This document shows, piece after piece, positions 24,499 through 37,539 of a stretch of 64,000 nt of DNA; positions within the stretch are counted from its first letter, which is position 1; each line of letters begins with the position of its first letter. The DNA is from Cucumis sativus (lineage: Eukaryota; Streptophyta; Magnoliopsida; Cucurbitales; Cucurbitaceae). Where the stretch lies: contig NC_026660.2 in NCBI RefSeq assembly GCF_000004075.3, forward strand, positions 10,354,001 through 10,418,000. The letters are read 5' to 3'. Made by a program: the position numbers and the translations under genes. The notes under the pieces were generated by a model. That model had not been told where the DNA came from, did no database searches, and saw only the letters and a list, made by a program, of their open reading frames with translations.

Positions 24499-25818
24499 AT
24501 GCCATCACATTATTGCTCTAGTTTCATGGCTGCTTTTCTTTTCTTCCTCGTTTCTGTTCTTGTAATGTCCTCTAGTAGCATTACTGCTCAGGGTCCACCC
24601 TTCCCTGGCTTCTACCCCAGTTCCTCTATTCAATCCAGTGGGTTTAGTCAGTATTTTAGAAACCTCTGGGGTCCTCAGCATCAAAGGCTTGACGACCAAG
24701 GCTCAGTAACCATTTGGCTCGACAGTACTTCAGGTGAACGAGTTAAGGAGACCACCACAATGTAGCTGGTTGGAAATAACCATTGGATGTATGAGAGAAA
24801 CCCCCTAAAAGCCCCACATACATGCAGAATTTTCGAACCTACATCCAATGATTATTACAAGATGTCAGCATTGTGGCGGTTTTTGTTTGAACAGTTTTAC
24901 ACTTAGTTCATACTCTCACTGACCCCATGTTGTATTTTGGCTGATTTTTCTCTGTGGGTAATTTCGTCGAACAGGTAGTGGGTTTAAATCACTGCAATCA
25001 TACCTATCCGGTTACTTTGGTGTTGCTGTAAAACTCCAATCTGGCTACACTGCAGGAGTTATCACATCATTCTACGTTAGTATAATTTTCGTTAAACAAG
25101 ATACAGAATCATCCCAAAACTTGATAAACGATAAACACTCGAATAAAACACTGAGCTAACCGTGTTTTAATTCATTCTGATTCAGCTCTCAAACAACCAA
25201 TATTTCCCTGGAAACCACGACGAAATTGACCTCGAATTCCTGGGAACAACACCAGGGAAGCCGTACACTCTCCAAACAAACGTCTTCATCAGAGGAAGTG
25301 GAGATGGAAACATTATCGGAAGAGAAGTGAAGTTCCATCTCTGGTTTGATCCCACGCAGAATTTCCATCACTACGCCATTCGATGGACTCCATCAGATAT
25401 CATGTCCGTATAATCTGAATACAAATTTCGTAACTCACTCACTTGATTGACAGAGATTTGTTCCATTTTTAACAGATTCTTGGTAGACGATGTCCCGATT
25501 CGGAGGTATACAAGAAAGAACGACGCGACTTTCCCAGTAAGGCCACTGTGGGTTTACGGATCGATATGGGATGCTTCCCAATGGGCGACAGAGGATGGGA
25601 AATACAAAGCAGATTATCGTTACCAGCCGTTCGTGTCAAAGTACCAGGAGTTCAAAATAAGCGGGTGCAGAGGGTTGGCGGGGGAGTCTTGCAGGGCAGG
25701 ATCTGGGGGGTTGAGCCAAGAGCAATACAAGGCAATGGAGTGGGTGCAGAGGAATTACTTGGTGTATGATTATTGCAATGATCCAAAGAGAGATCACACC
25801 CAAATACCTGAATGTTAA
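24499..25818 (+). CDS. XTH32-like: Xyloglucan endotransglucosylase/hydrolase, group III (XTH31/32-like)
   Basis: Exons 24499-24733, 24975-25075, 25186-25403, 25476-25818; 897 nt, 298 residues, GT-AG junctions in frame. Residues 1 to about 31 are a signal peptide (a second Met at residue 10 would also serve). The GH16 active site is [10 protein letters not shown] (123-132): Glu125 nucleophile, Asp127 helper, Glu129 acid/base. The common N-glycosylation site right after the active site is absent, the sequence continuing TTPGKPY. The C-terminal XET_C part has four cysteines and ends [15 protein letters not shown], as in XTH31/XTH32. Group III-A members are known for xyloglucan endohydrolase activity in addition to, or instead of, transglycosylation. 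The protein is expected in the wall, loosening or remodelling xyloglucan during growth. The gene appears intact. The hydrolase preference is inferred from the subgroup. Confidence 0.94.
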
Positions 25819-28800
25819 ACCACAAGGAGAAGGAGAAGGAGAAGGAGAATTGATCGTAACGGTCAACACTAAAAATAGTTACAAAATTTAAGAAAAAGGT
25901 GAGGTGTTGAGATGGTTGGTGAAAAAGGCTTGGGAAATTACAATACTATACTATACTACTTGTGCGTCCAACCAAATATTTGAACTTTGTTTAAAGCTTT
26001 TTTCTTTTTTAATTGTTTCCTATATAAAGTGAACAAAAATATGTGTGATTGTTTTTTCTTCTTTTTTCTTTTTTTCTAATGAAAAATGTTATAATTTTGG
26101 TGGAAGATTTGGAGGAGGAAAGTAAATTTAGGGAGTTTCTTCAAAATGGTTTATACAATATTAATATAATTATTGGAGGAAATTTCTCGTAAATGAGAAA
26201 ATTCATCAAAATAATTATAAATTTTTAAACTATATTCTAAAGAAAAGGTTGGGGACAAAACTATTTTAACAACTATAATAATCCCTCCCGGCTTCCGTAA
26301 ATATTATTTTGTAATCTTTGGTTAACGTCCGTTAATGCTATCTTTTAAATTATTTTATATTTAAACTAAAATAATTTATATTTCAAACACATAATATTAT
26401 AATCTAAACCTAATACTATAATAACGAATTTGTGTCATAAACACTCTCCAAGTATTAATAAACTTCTTTTTTTTCACTTATATCATAAAATCAATCCGAA
26501 TGTGTCCAAAACTTTCACATTTTTGTTCAATAGGTTTAATGGATATTTTTTGGAGAAACAAAAGTTGAATAAGTCAATGATATTGAAAGCTCAAAGATTG
26601 TTAGACAAAAAATTAAATGTTAGTAAACTTATTGGATACAATTTAAGGTTCATATACCCATATTATATTGGCCATAGTATTCAAATCTTAAAAACTTATC
26701 CATCTCAACACTAAAGTTGAGAGATTAAAATTTATAATTCAACCAACTAATCAATATGGTAGGTTAAAATGGAAAGCATGATATGGTCTAAGAAATATAC
26801 AAGTTTTTAGAGGGATATAGAAAATGCAAATAGAAATGGAAAGAATAAAATAAAGATGTTTTAAGTAAAATTACACTTCAAGATAATGAGTGACCTATAA
26901 GTCCTAAGTCATACAATTTACCGTATGTCGTTAGTCACTTTTATACCAATCAACTAACAATTATAATATAAACTATTTCAAACTTTGAAAACTAAAGTGT
27001 TATTTTTGAAACATTAGAAATTAACATCAAATTGTTCCGACCAAAATTATATTTTCTCAAAATTTTAATTTATAATCAAAAGCATTGTCATTTAGAAAAA
27101 TGAGAACCAATAGGCATAATGATTTTGATCATGGGATTGAAAAGTGGAGTATAAGAAAGGGAAATTGGCTTTCAATTTGATTTGTTGGGAAGTCCCCATT
27201 TTTTTCAAGTAATTAACAAATGACAACAAAGTGTCCAAAAATCTGAATTAATTCTCTAAATATATATGGTTTCCATTTGTAAACACAAATTCCTTGTTAT
27301 TGGCTCCACATATTTAAGTGCACATCTAATCATCCTCTTTCGGATCTTATCCTTAATTCTCCATAATTAATACTCCCATCAATCTTGCATACTTTTCCAT
27401 TTCTACTCATTCATTTTTCCTTCCGTACTTTCTTAATTAAGTATATAAAATTAGTGTACACTAATTTATTAATTGACATGACCCTCCAAGATTTAAGAAA
27501 ACTTGATTTAGATTTGATCTTAATCATTTACTCAAATTTTGCAAACATCTAAGTTACTGCGAAATTGAAAAACCATTTCCAAATGGATGATTCTAAGTTA
27601 AGTTATCCCATTAAAATATTGTAAATTCAGAATCCATTTTTGGTGTTTAATAGTTTAGTTGGCAAGAACAATAAGCAAACAAATAAACCATTTTTTAAAT
27701 TTCATCAATGAAAAATTTTGGTCTTTAGGTTTTGTTTTTCAAGAAAACGAAAAATAGAAAGATCCAGCCCATACTACAAATAAACCAAAGGGCCCAAATG
27801 GAATAATTTGCAGAGTTTAGAGTATAGGACAAAATGTAAGATAAAGTCCAAATAATCAGCCTAATACATCTAAAAATGGGCTGCTTCCAGTTTTCTCTTG
27901 ATCATATCTTTGAATGGATTCTTCTCTTACATTTGCAAAATTAAACCAAATTAAACAAAATCTGAAACAGTAAATCCAGATACAAAACAGTGTTCTTACA
28001 GGTTAAGTCCTATGAAAGGTTTTAAGATATCTTTGAAAATGTAAAATATATAGAGTATTATATAAATGGAGATGTGGTTAACTTACCTAAATGAGGTTAG
28101 TTGTTGGTATTGAATTCATCATAAATTTCAATTAGGGAATGGTGAAGGACTGACATATTTAGAATCGATAAAGTTGTAGAGTATTTAATATGAATGCAAT
28201 AATAGAGAAACAGCTTTCCAAATAATAATTTTGTAAGCAAACACAATTAAATAAGGCTGCACTACTTTGCACTCAAATAGTAACATTAATGTGAATAAAT
28301 AATGAAGTGTAAAAGATAGAAAGTAATATGATGCACATTAATGTAACATAAATAAAAAAGTTTAGGTGAAATTAATTAAATTGTGTTGATTGAAAAAATT
28401 GAATGAGTCCGTGAGAGAACTGACCGCTACCCACTAAAAATCCGACAAAAACAGGGTTGTGTAATTCAAAGCTCTGACACTCTCCGGCTCTCAAAAACTT
28501 TTTTTCTTTTAAATCTAACTTTTTTTCTCTGACATTATACTCACTATCTACCACCACTTTCATCCATCACTTCTTTTACTAAAATACATTGATTATAAAA
28601 ATAGTAAAGAAGAGAGAAAAGAAAAAGGAAAATCCCTTGATGAATTATTTATTTGTTTGCATTATTCGAAAATTTACAAAGCGACAGCCAAGGTTGTTTT
28701 ATTGGGCTCTCATTAAATTTATAGTTATTTCATGGGCGAAAAAAGAATCCTCATTCACATGTATCCACTTTTGTTATTATATTTGCTTGATTATTGTGTC

Positions 28801-29011
28801 CAATCCTCCGCTGCCACCTCATTTGTATTCAAATCCCGGATGGGATACTTGACCAGCTGTATTCGGGGCCCACGCTGTGATATAAAAACTATTCTTCACT
28901 CAACGCCCAGTTTCATGCAAAATCCAGCTGTATTCCACATCCACGTAGGAACACACACACCCTTCCTTTAGTGCGCAACTGGGTCCCACTACCGGCTTAC
29001 GTAGCGCAATT
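25819..29011. other. Intergenic region between XTH and FRA8-like genes
   Basis: The two genes converge here, so both ends should contain 3' untranslated sequence. A short GGAGAA repeat (25827-25848) follows the XTH stop. The rest is AT-rich with no supportable gene; open frames at 26430-26714 and 28372-28852 have biased composition and no recognisable domain. Confidence 0.6.
25827..25848. repeat. Short GGAGAA hexanucleotide repeat
   Basis: About four units of GGAGAA directly after the XTH stop codon, in the presumed 3' untranslated region. Confidence 0.85.
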
Positions 29012-30659
29012 TCATTGCTTCAAAACCCTCGAACGCCTATATGACCTATCCAACTTCTCCGACAGGGCACCAATCACCTGCCACGTGGCGTCGCCATCTT
29101 CTACCTGATTGTGAAACAGTAGGGCCCGTCGATTCCTCGGGTCCCACAAGTTCTTTTGGATAGTTGTAAGGTTGGAAGCTGCCACGTGGTCGAGAATCCT
29201 CCCTAATTTTCCGATATCCTTTTCCGCCACGGTTATTGATATCTCTGGCCAGTTCACGGCGGAAGGAAATGGTAAACGGATACCATCGGCTATTATTACC
29301 GGCACGCAGCCCAATGCCACGGACTCAACAAGTCTTGGGCTCCATGGAGCCCACCCCAATGGGCATAAACAAAAAACTGACCGTACGATTTCTGACTGGT
29401 AACCGGGAAACCTGTGCCTCTGTAGGTAAAATCTCCGGTCGCCGTTGAATTTTCGCCAGATCATTGTCCGCACCTTCCTAAAAACAAGAACCCACAAACC
29501 CGCACATTAGATAAATAGAAATTTACCTAGGGCAATGTGATTGATAGAGACAAAATGGTCAAGAATATTTACTTGCTGTAAAATCTTCCGCTGACATTTT
29601 TGGGGTTCATCTCCATTTTCCCTCTGAAGAACGCGAAAATGTCTCTCCGGCCAGTCACCGGTGACCTTTCGAGAGTGTTCTCTATAGATTCCGGCGAAAT
29701 GTACGGCGGAATGACGACGTGTTCAACATCTTGACATGGGTGTTTGTATTTCACTCCAAATGTTTGTAATATAATCGAGTTCTTCAAGAATGATGGTACT
29801 CCATCAGCTATGGCTACATGCTCCTGAAAAATTACACACAAAAAAACTTAAAACAAACTAATGTGGAAATAAACTAGATTTTCTTGAGATGGTGTTGTAT
29901 AACTGATTACCATGGTGTGGAAGCAAGAGGCAAAATCATGAGAAGCAACAAAAACATGGTCGGAGCCATTGGTGCGATTCCAAAAAGAATAATGAGAGGA
30001 AATGTGAGAAACGGCGGAGGAAATGAGGGAACGAGCATGGCCAATGGCCGGGAAGCCATTGACAGTGCTGAAGTTGCAAGAAACATAAACAGGGACGAAG
30101 AAGAAATCGGCTTCAAGTGGATCAAATGTTCTGTAATCGCTGTTCAACAGAGCTCTATGAATGGCCACCTCCGAAGCAAACAAGTGGTTCGAACACCGTT
30201 CATTTGAAAGCCACTCCACGTTGTATTTCGGCGGCAAATCGTAAACGAAAACCTTAACCTCTTCCAACAATCCTAAATCACCAAAAAAAACAATCATATA
30301 AGATACAAAGGAAAAGGAAAGGAAAAAACAGAGTAACAAAACAGAAAAAATGAATAACCTTGATTTTGTTGAACTTGGCGGAGGAATGTGGTATTCGAAG
30401 TCTCGATTAAAGCTCGGGAAGGGAAGGATTTGGAATTTGAAAGGTGGGTTCTGGGCATTCGATCACTGGTCCCATGGGATTTATGGTTATGACTGATGTA
30501 ATAAGAAGTAAAAAAATAAAGGGAAAGAGAAACCCAAAGAAGCCATTTGTAATATCTAATGAAAAAGCTTTTTTCTTGAGCTCTGCAATTTTTGTGAGGA
30601 AAGAGCCTCATTCTAACATAAAACCCCTTCCGTCTGGGGAATACTTTAGATTCCACCAT
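29012..30659 (-). CDS. FRA8: GT47 exostosin-family glycosyltransferase (FRA8/IRX7-like)
   Basis: Exons on the minus strand: 30659-30359, 30272-29911, 29823-29573, 29477-29012; 1380 nt, 459 residues (Arabidopsis FRA8 has about 448). It is a type II Golgi membrane protein: short basic cytoplasmic tail, one membrane segment around residues 38-55, a stem, then the exostosin domain from about 106. Diagnostic stretches are KVFVYDLPPKYN, HVFVASHDFASCFH, IILQTFGVKYKHPCQDVEHV, VFCLCPLGWAPWSPRLVES and PVIIADGIRLPFPSAVNWPE. Known family members FRA8/IRX7 and F8H are needed for synthesis of the glucuronoxylan reducing-end tetrasaccharide in secondary walls; the exact transferase step is still debated. 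Junction phases (1, 0, 2) are consistent throughout. FRA8 and its paralog F8H cannot be separated by reading alone; synteny with FUC1 favours FRA8. Confidence 0.94.
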
Positions 30660-33426
30660 CTCATTTAATATCTCTCTACCAGAAAATCAATACCCAACGA
30701 TTGTAGTTGGAGAGGAGCTTTCGGTTTCTGGTCTGCGGTGGAGTAGAACCAAAGGAACAGAGTTTTGAACAAGATGAAGGAATGGGTTTGGTGGGGTTTC
30801 GTTTTTAGACGTCAAAAGAAAAAAGGAATTAAAATCAAGAAATGGAATAGTTGAGAGAAATGGCGATGACGGGGGGATAGGCCTTTGTTCAGAAATCAGA
30901 AGAGAGTAGAAATGGGCGAAGAAGAAGGGTCCACTCTTTTTGAAGATTTTGAGGACTGTAGAGACGGAAATAGCCTTAGGAACTTTATTCTAAGTTTGCT
31001 TGGAAGGTGTACTTTTTAGTCAAAATGGAAGGCTGTTCTTATTTTCTTATAATCTAATTAACAGATCTTTAGAAATGCATTTAATCAATAAAGTTTTTCT
31101 TTTTAAATATATATATACCTATAATGATTAAATAAATGGGCTTCTTTAACCAAGAAACAAACAGCTTTGTTCAGTTGAAGCATGACAGCTCCTTTCTCAC
31201 TTTTAACAAAAAAATAATTTAATTTCAATTTCAATTTAACAATTTTGTTTACTTTTTTTAAAAGGGACTATAATTCATCCATGAAAAAGGTTGGATGTTA
31301 AAAGAAAATAATTATATCGTACTTGCAAATTTCCATTAAACTATTTAGAACAAAAAAAAAAAAAAACCTTACATATATAACCATATCAAAAATCAAGCTA
31401 TCAGATGTTTGGTTTGTAGAAGAAGATGATGAATCCATAGGCTGACTTGAAGGATTAGGGTTTGCTATTGAAGCAAGTCGAGTACCTCTAACTTTCAAAA
31501 GATAACTCGTAATACTATATTAAACCACTCAAGGTAAATATTGTGTTTAACTCTCATTGATCAGATATGAGCAAATGAACACTCGACCACAAATAGTACA
31601 TGGAGACTTAAACCACGTTATAACAAACTAAGGGAGAACCTAACCTCAAAAGGATAGCTCACGACAGGAGGAAAACTCACAATGGAGAGTACTCTCAAGG
31701 ATACCTTAAAGGACCTGCAGATGATGAACCTCTTGGTACTGAATATGAAATTGTTCGAATACTGAACAAATTTGTGTCACAAAGGAAACGTTGAGAGCAT
31801 TCATAGGTCTATTATAATGATAAGTGTAACGACTCATGATTTTCAACTCAACAATTTTAGCAATTTAAGAAGAGCAATTATGAGCCCACGCATAAGTTAA
31901 AAACCACCTTACTATATAAACAAACATTTAGCGAATGTATTCCTAAATAATATGTTTGAATATTCTACTATTTTCTTTAATATCTAGTTACTCAGAAACA
32001 CAATGTTGACTTGAGCATCGAAGCGCGTGACTTAATTAAACATCACATCCGTCATCCATGCTTACCATATTTGATCTTGCATGCATGCACTTTTCAAAAC
32101 ATTGGTGTTTCAAACCAATTATGGTAGAAGAAATCTAAAATTTCAAACTAAAATCAAAACCTAAGATATTGTATTAGTTATCTATAACAATGTGATGACT
32201 AAAATATTCACTCTACCCACCACCAACATATCGCTCCTACTCCTACTTCTCATCCGAAGGTCTAAAAATGTCAACACAAAAGGGTGGTTTTGGTATATGT
32301 ACAATAAACTAGGGGTACTATTGCAATTTTATTTTATTAAAAAAAGAAAGAAACTTTTTATATAATTTAAGTAAATAATTATGTTGATTTGAAATGAGTG
32401 TTTCCATGTGAATATTGGGTAATACCGGAGACATGGGAATTCTTATTATTGTAAACTCAGATCTTGTTTAATTAAGCTTAATCAATTTTTAATTATTTTA
32501 TTATGAAATTCATTTCACAATATGTCTTAGTGAATTGAATGTAATAGGAAATTAATAGCTATGATTGCCAATCAAATATGCAGCGTTTTTGTGATGTTTT
32601 TGGTGGGTGTTACTAATCTACTAAAATCAATTTCAATGCCCTTTTTTAAAAATCACTTTTGAGATTCCTTCTTAACACCGCCCCCACTCTCCCAATATAT
32701 ATATATATAGAGATATGCTTCTAATGATTGTAAGTTTTCGCTTTTACACGTCAAACAATTATTTTAATGTTATAACAAAAGGTTTTTATGAGCATCTATT
32801 GCTTGAGTTTCTATAATTTACAATTTCAAATATAAAAGGGTTTGTTTGTTTAGTAAATCATATACAAAACCATATATTTGAAAACAGAGGATTCAAACAA
32901 AAAAAATTATTTAAATAAAATGTGTGAGTCTTTAATACTATATTTAATACTATCTTTACTCGACTAGATTGATTAGACTCTTATTAAGTAATTTACGATC
33001 GTTTGTTATGTTGAAATTTGTAATATTGAAGTTTTTAGATTTATTTTTAAACATAGTAAAATGAATAAAAATACTTATAAATACAACCATAGTAAGATAG
33101 ATAACAAAATGAAAAAGTAAGATAAAAAAAATGTTGTTAATTAGAATTAAAATAGTTGGTTTAAGCTATGTAAGATGATTTAATAAGAATATGAAACATT
33201 AATTTTTCACATTTCTTTAAATAAATACAAGTATGGGATTGGATAAACAGAAGCCTTTTTTTGTTTGCAATTGTATTCTTTAATTGTGTAGAAATGTGAA
33301 TAGAAATAGGAATTAGGAATTAGGAATATGTTGTTGGTGTTGTTTTTGTTTATTTTGAGATGAATACGAATATGCTGTTAGATTGTATTATGATGATTCA
33401 TAAATGGGTTGTTTTGTAAATGAAGT

Positions 33427-33432
33427 CACGTG
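33427..33432. promoter_or_regulatory. G-box-like CACGTG
   Basis: CACGTG within GTCACGTGCAC, the canonical bHLH/bZIP core. No gene start is evident nearby, so it may be without function. Confidence 0.3.
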
Positions 33433-34408
33433 CACGGCAAGGCAAAGCTGCCAAAAGTCACATGCACACCCCTCCTTCCCTTTAATATTCTCTTCCTCTT
33501 TCTCTCTCTCTCTCTCTTCAAATTTCCCATTTTTCTTTCCCCTTTTATTGCTTATTTCTTATTGGCCTATTTTCAAACCAATGTTACTCTTTCCAAACTA
33601 TAATCTTCCTATCATTTATAAATTGTTTCAATTTTGATACCCTTTTAAAAATAGCATAATCAATTAAAATAGTTATACCTTATACTAAAATTGTAGATTA
33701 TATCATAAAAGTATACTAATGATTATCAATGTCTATTATTGATAGAATCTGAAAATTTTGCTACATGTTATAAATATTTTGTCAAACTTTATACTTTTAA
33801 CAATTTTCCTTCGATATTGTGCTCTTTATAATAATCTCTTTATTTTATTTTATATTGTTATTATTCATTTGAGTTCGTTCTACTTATGGGAAGAAGAATT
33901 AGACTTCACCTTTAGTTTATAAATACCTATCTTCTTCTAATTGTTTTTTTCGAAACTACATTTTTCATAAATATTTTTCTATCTCTCATCAACCTTTTCT
34001 CACTTTTTATAAATCCGTGCAAGTTTCGGTTTATTTATATAACATATGGTTCGTTGGTTTTTTTGTAAAAAAATGAATACAATTGTCTAAAAAGGCATCA
34101 AACTCATATTCTTATTTTCTTTTTTTGGTGATATTATCCATATATATAACAGTTATTCAATAAACATGTAAGTTAAATAGTAGTGTTTACGTTTGAGCAT
34201 TGAAAAAATTTGTTTATCCCTCAACCTAAAAATTAATTTACGAGTCGAATAAAAAAATAAAAAAATTTCAACTTTTATAAGAAGGATCATTGAAATTTTT
34301 ATATATTGTTTCTAAGATGGAAGATCACACCATTGATGAGCGAACTAAGTAAAGTAAAGTAAGTAAGGTAATGATTGGATGGTAAAGTGAGAGTTAATAT
34401 GGTATGCT

Positions 34409-34443
34409 ACCCATAACCCATAACCCATAACCCATAACCCATG
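34409..34443. repeat. Telomere-like tandem repeat (ACCCATA)n
   Basis: Five direct 7-bp units, four ACCCATA and a final ACCCATG. The unit is one permutation away from the plant telomere unit CCCTAAA but is not identical, so this is a telomere-like microsatellite rather than proven interstitial telomere. Confidence 0.85.
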
Positions 34444-36060
34444 TGGGATATGTAAATACAAGGCTAACTTAGCTTAATTGAGTTGAATTAATGAGTAAAG
34501 AAGAGAGTATATATATATAGAACAAATAATGTGTTGGCGATGGGGACCCAGGAGACATGTGAGCTATTTGAAGTCATTCCCGATTTAGGGCATTGATCAG
34601 ACTGGACAGTGGTGGAAGCAAAGATTGTGGCTCTTCCAATAACACCATTTTCCCTTTTCTTTCTCTCCTTTTTTCAATCAATATTATTATTAACTCCACC
34701 GATCCACTATTCTTTCCTTTCCTACATAATTATCAACTTCCCAAAACCAACACCCTCCTCACAATGTTGCATTCAATATTCAAAATTCCATGTCAACACT
34801 TTTCTTTTTCTTTTTAAACAAATACACACATCTTCCTCACTTACTTTTTCTTTCTTTTCATTATTTGTATTTTAATCATAAACTTCAAATTTTATATATG
34901 GTTTATGTCTACCTTTTTGTTAAAGTAATACCATAAGTATGAGTCATTATTTATCTATATACCATCACAAAATTTAAAAAATGTGGAGGAGAACAATTAC
35001 CCTTCAATCATTTTGTTTTATTTTTTCTTCTTCTTCTTACACACAACCACTTTTGGTATTCTCTTTTCCAAACTGTTTGACGTTTCAAATTTTCATTCGA
35101 ATAAGAACATCTCGTCATCAATTATATATAGCTATTAAACTAAAAAGATGGCTATTTTGACTTTTTTTGTTATATATATCAACCAAGAGTGATATAGTTT
35201 AAAAGACACTTACATTCTATTATATTTGTGTTTTGTCAACAAATAGCATAATAGAGAACATTTATTACAAAAGCAATTTTTTTGCATCCAAATGCATTTT
35301 GATACTCAAATATTTCCTATAAAAGACATACCCAAAGCAAGAGGGGGGAGGCTCTCCAATTATTGAACATGAGACCAATTATAAAGCTTATACATAAAGC
35401 GGTCCCTTAGATTTCTTTTTAAAAAAAGTGGAAGAAAGAAAAAAAAAACAGAGAGAAAAAATTGCATTAAATACACTACACACAACATTGAAAGAAAAGG
35501 TTATATCAATGGCACATGAAATACCATATTATGGAATAGTATTCAAAATAATAAAATATATAACAACATTTTTAAAACATTCCAAATATAGTTAAATTTT
35601 ACAAAGTTTATCAATAATATAAGTATTTCATTGAAAAACCATATTGCAAATATTATTGATCTATGTTGTAAATATTAGATTAGATAGAGTCTTATAGTTT
35701 ATGAGTGAAATTTTATTATATTTGTAATTTTTTTTTAAAAAATTGCTAGATACTTAATATTATTTCTAAAATTTGATACCGAAATATGATTACTCTATTT
35801 TTATATACAAAATGGGTACAAGGGACAATCATATACGAGGTCCACAGTGGAAGAATTATGGGGTTACATACCCAAAAAATTATAGAGAGGAAAAAAAAAA
35901 GAAGGAAGAAAGTTTTAAGGACCCAGTTGTGTTGTTTTGTCAAAGGGATTCCCTAATAATAATAAAAAGACGAACTGTCCCTTAAGAAAAACAAAACAAA
36001 ATGTAGGACCTGCCCTTCTCAAGCTACAAAACAATGGCAACCGAAAAGAGAAAGGGATAA

Positions 36061-36108
36061 AAGAAAGAAAGAAAGAAAGAAAGAAAAGAAAAGAAAAGAA
36101 AAGAAAAG
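36061..36108. repeat. Polypurine repeat (GAAA)n/(GAAAA)n
   Basis: A block of GAAA units passing into GAAAA units. The strand asymmetry is complete, as in other long purine tracts of the region. Confidence 0.9.
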
Positions 36109-36450
36109 GGACCCTTACATTTCTTGGAGGACATATGAAATGAACTGGAAAGTTTCAAACATTTTAGGGGCACTGACCCTACAATATTCAATTGTGAGCT
36201 GTCCAAGCACATGATAAGTTAGAAAGATATATATACAGAGAGAAAGATAAAAGGGTTTAGGACATTTAGGGGTAGTTGAATTTGGGCAATAATGGGGGAT
36301 ATGAAATTATATATGTTTGATTTCATGTACACGTGACTTATGAGAAAAAAAAGGGAATAAAATGGGGTCGCCCCAATTTTTCAAACAATATATGCTTATG
36401 CACATTTAAGTTCTCCGCTTATCTTTATGAAATTTATGATTTGATAATGC

Positions 36451-36544
36451 CAAGTTGGATTTGACCTAGTAGTATTGGCACTATCTTCGTCTTGAAGGTT
36501 GAAAGTTCAATCCCTCATCTAACGGTTGTTGTCCTAAAAAAAAA
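36451..36544 (+). mobile_element. tRNA-like, possible SINE
   Basis: The segment reads TTGACCTAGTAGTATTGGCA (A-box-like, from 36461), then about 25 bases further an AGTTCAATCCC block (36504-36514) close to the RNA polymerase III B box GGTTCGANNCC, followed by a short tail and nine or so A (about 36536-36544). Spacing of the boxes and the terminal A run match a tRNA-derived SINE. No clear target-site duplications were seen, and a cloverleaf cannot be completed, so it is not a functional tRNA gene. Confidence 0.4.
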
Positions 36545-37326
36545 CTCAATTGAATTACCAATCTTCACAAAATAATGGAAACCAATTCTTTCGTTGATAT
36601 CATTTATTTGCATTAAGAATGTTGCTCCCATTGCAAAATAATTAGGACTCTAACCATATATTCAATTGATGTAACCCTACTAGTGATTAAAATTGAAAAA
36701 TCAACTTAGGGTTAGGGTTGTTGGCATATATGTATTATGAGCTACTTTTTTGGTCAAATATTAGAAGATTTATGTTGATTGTTATTTTTCTTCTATATTT
36801 ATATTATATTCTTCAATTGTAATTATACAAAAAAAAATAATGATCCAATATAATATCAGTAAATTCTCCACAAGGGTTTTTGACCATTTCGCAATGGGAG
36901 TGAGATGTGTTCCTAACACAATAAGGCATTATTTTAGGTGGTGGAATACTTTATAACATTAGCATAAGTTTAATTTTGATTGATTTCTTGTAATTTTGTC
37001 ATTCACAACGTGTACAAAAGTTTCCTCAATTATCCAATCAATGTTCATCCCATAAAAAACTTTTATTTTAAAAAAATCAAATTATACTTTACCATAAAAT
37101 TAAAAGGGATGCATCTAAATTACATCCACAAGTATTATTATTTCGCTAATTAATATAGAAAACAACCTCTATACGTTACCTCCTAATATGAATGCATTTT
37201 TTGATTTTCTACCAATTGTATGTCTAATACTATAGCAATATTCTCCACTAATATATTTTAACTTTGGATTTTAATTGTATATAATTTCTGTCTACCATTT
37301 TAATATAAAATGTTTTTGTGTTTACT

Positions 37327-37371
37327 AAAGAAAAAGAAAAAGAAAAAGAAAAAGAAAAAGAAAAAGAAAAA
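37327..37371. repeat. (GAAAAA)n microsatellite
   Basis: Roughly seven hexanucleotide units of AAAAAG. The frame overlapping it is repeat-derived, not a gene. Confidence 0.9.
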
Positions 37372-37505
37372 ATAATGTTGGAAATTTTGGAGCCATTAAC
37401 ATTATTTAATAAAGGATTAAGGGTGGAAAAGAGAATAAAGGAGTTCAATTACACATAATTAATTAATATTATGGCTGATTCTGCTGCGTCTTCGTGCCAA
37501 CACCC

Positions 37506-37512
<7 letters not shown>

Positions 37513-37539
<27 letters not shown>
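37513..37539. repeat. Poly(A) run, about 27 bases
   Basis: The run is bordered on the left by CCCAAAATTT and on the right by CCTAAAATTT, an imperfect direct repeat that could be a target-site duplication of a tiny retroposed insertion or coincidence. Confidence 0.85.

Noticed and set aside
31298-31498. Ser-rich minus-strand frame beginning MKVRGTRLAS
   Set aside because: No family recognised; the start looks coding but the frame runs into a poly-Phe A/T tract. Possibly retroelement debris, not supportable.
36451-36544. Functional tRNA gene
   Set aside because: Only box-like motifs are present; acceptor stem and cloverleaf cannot be completed, so it is listed as SINE-like only.
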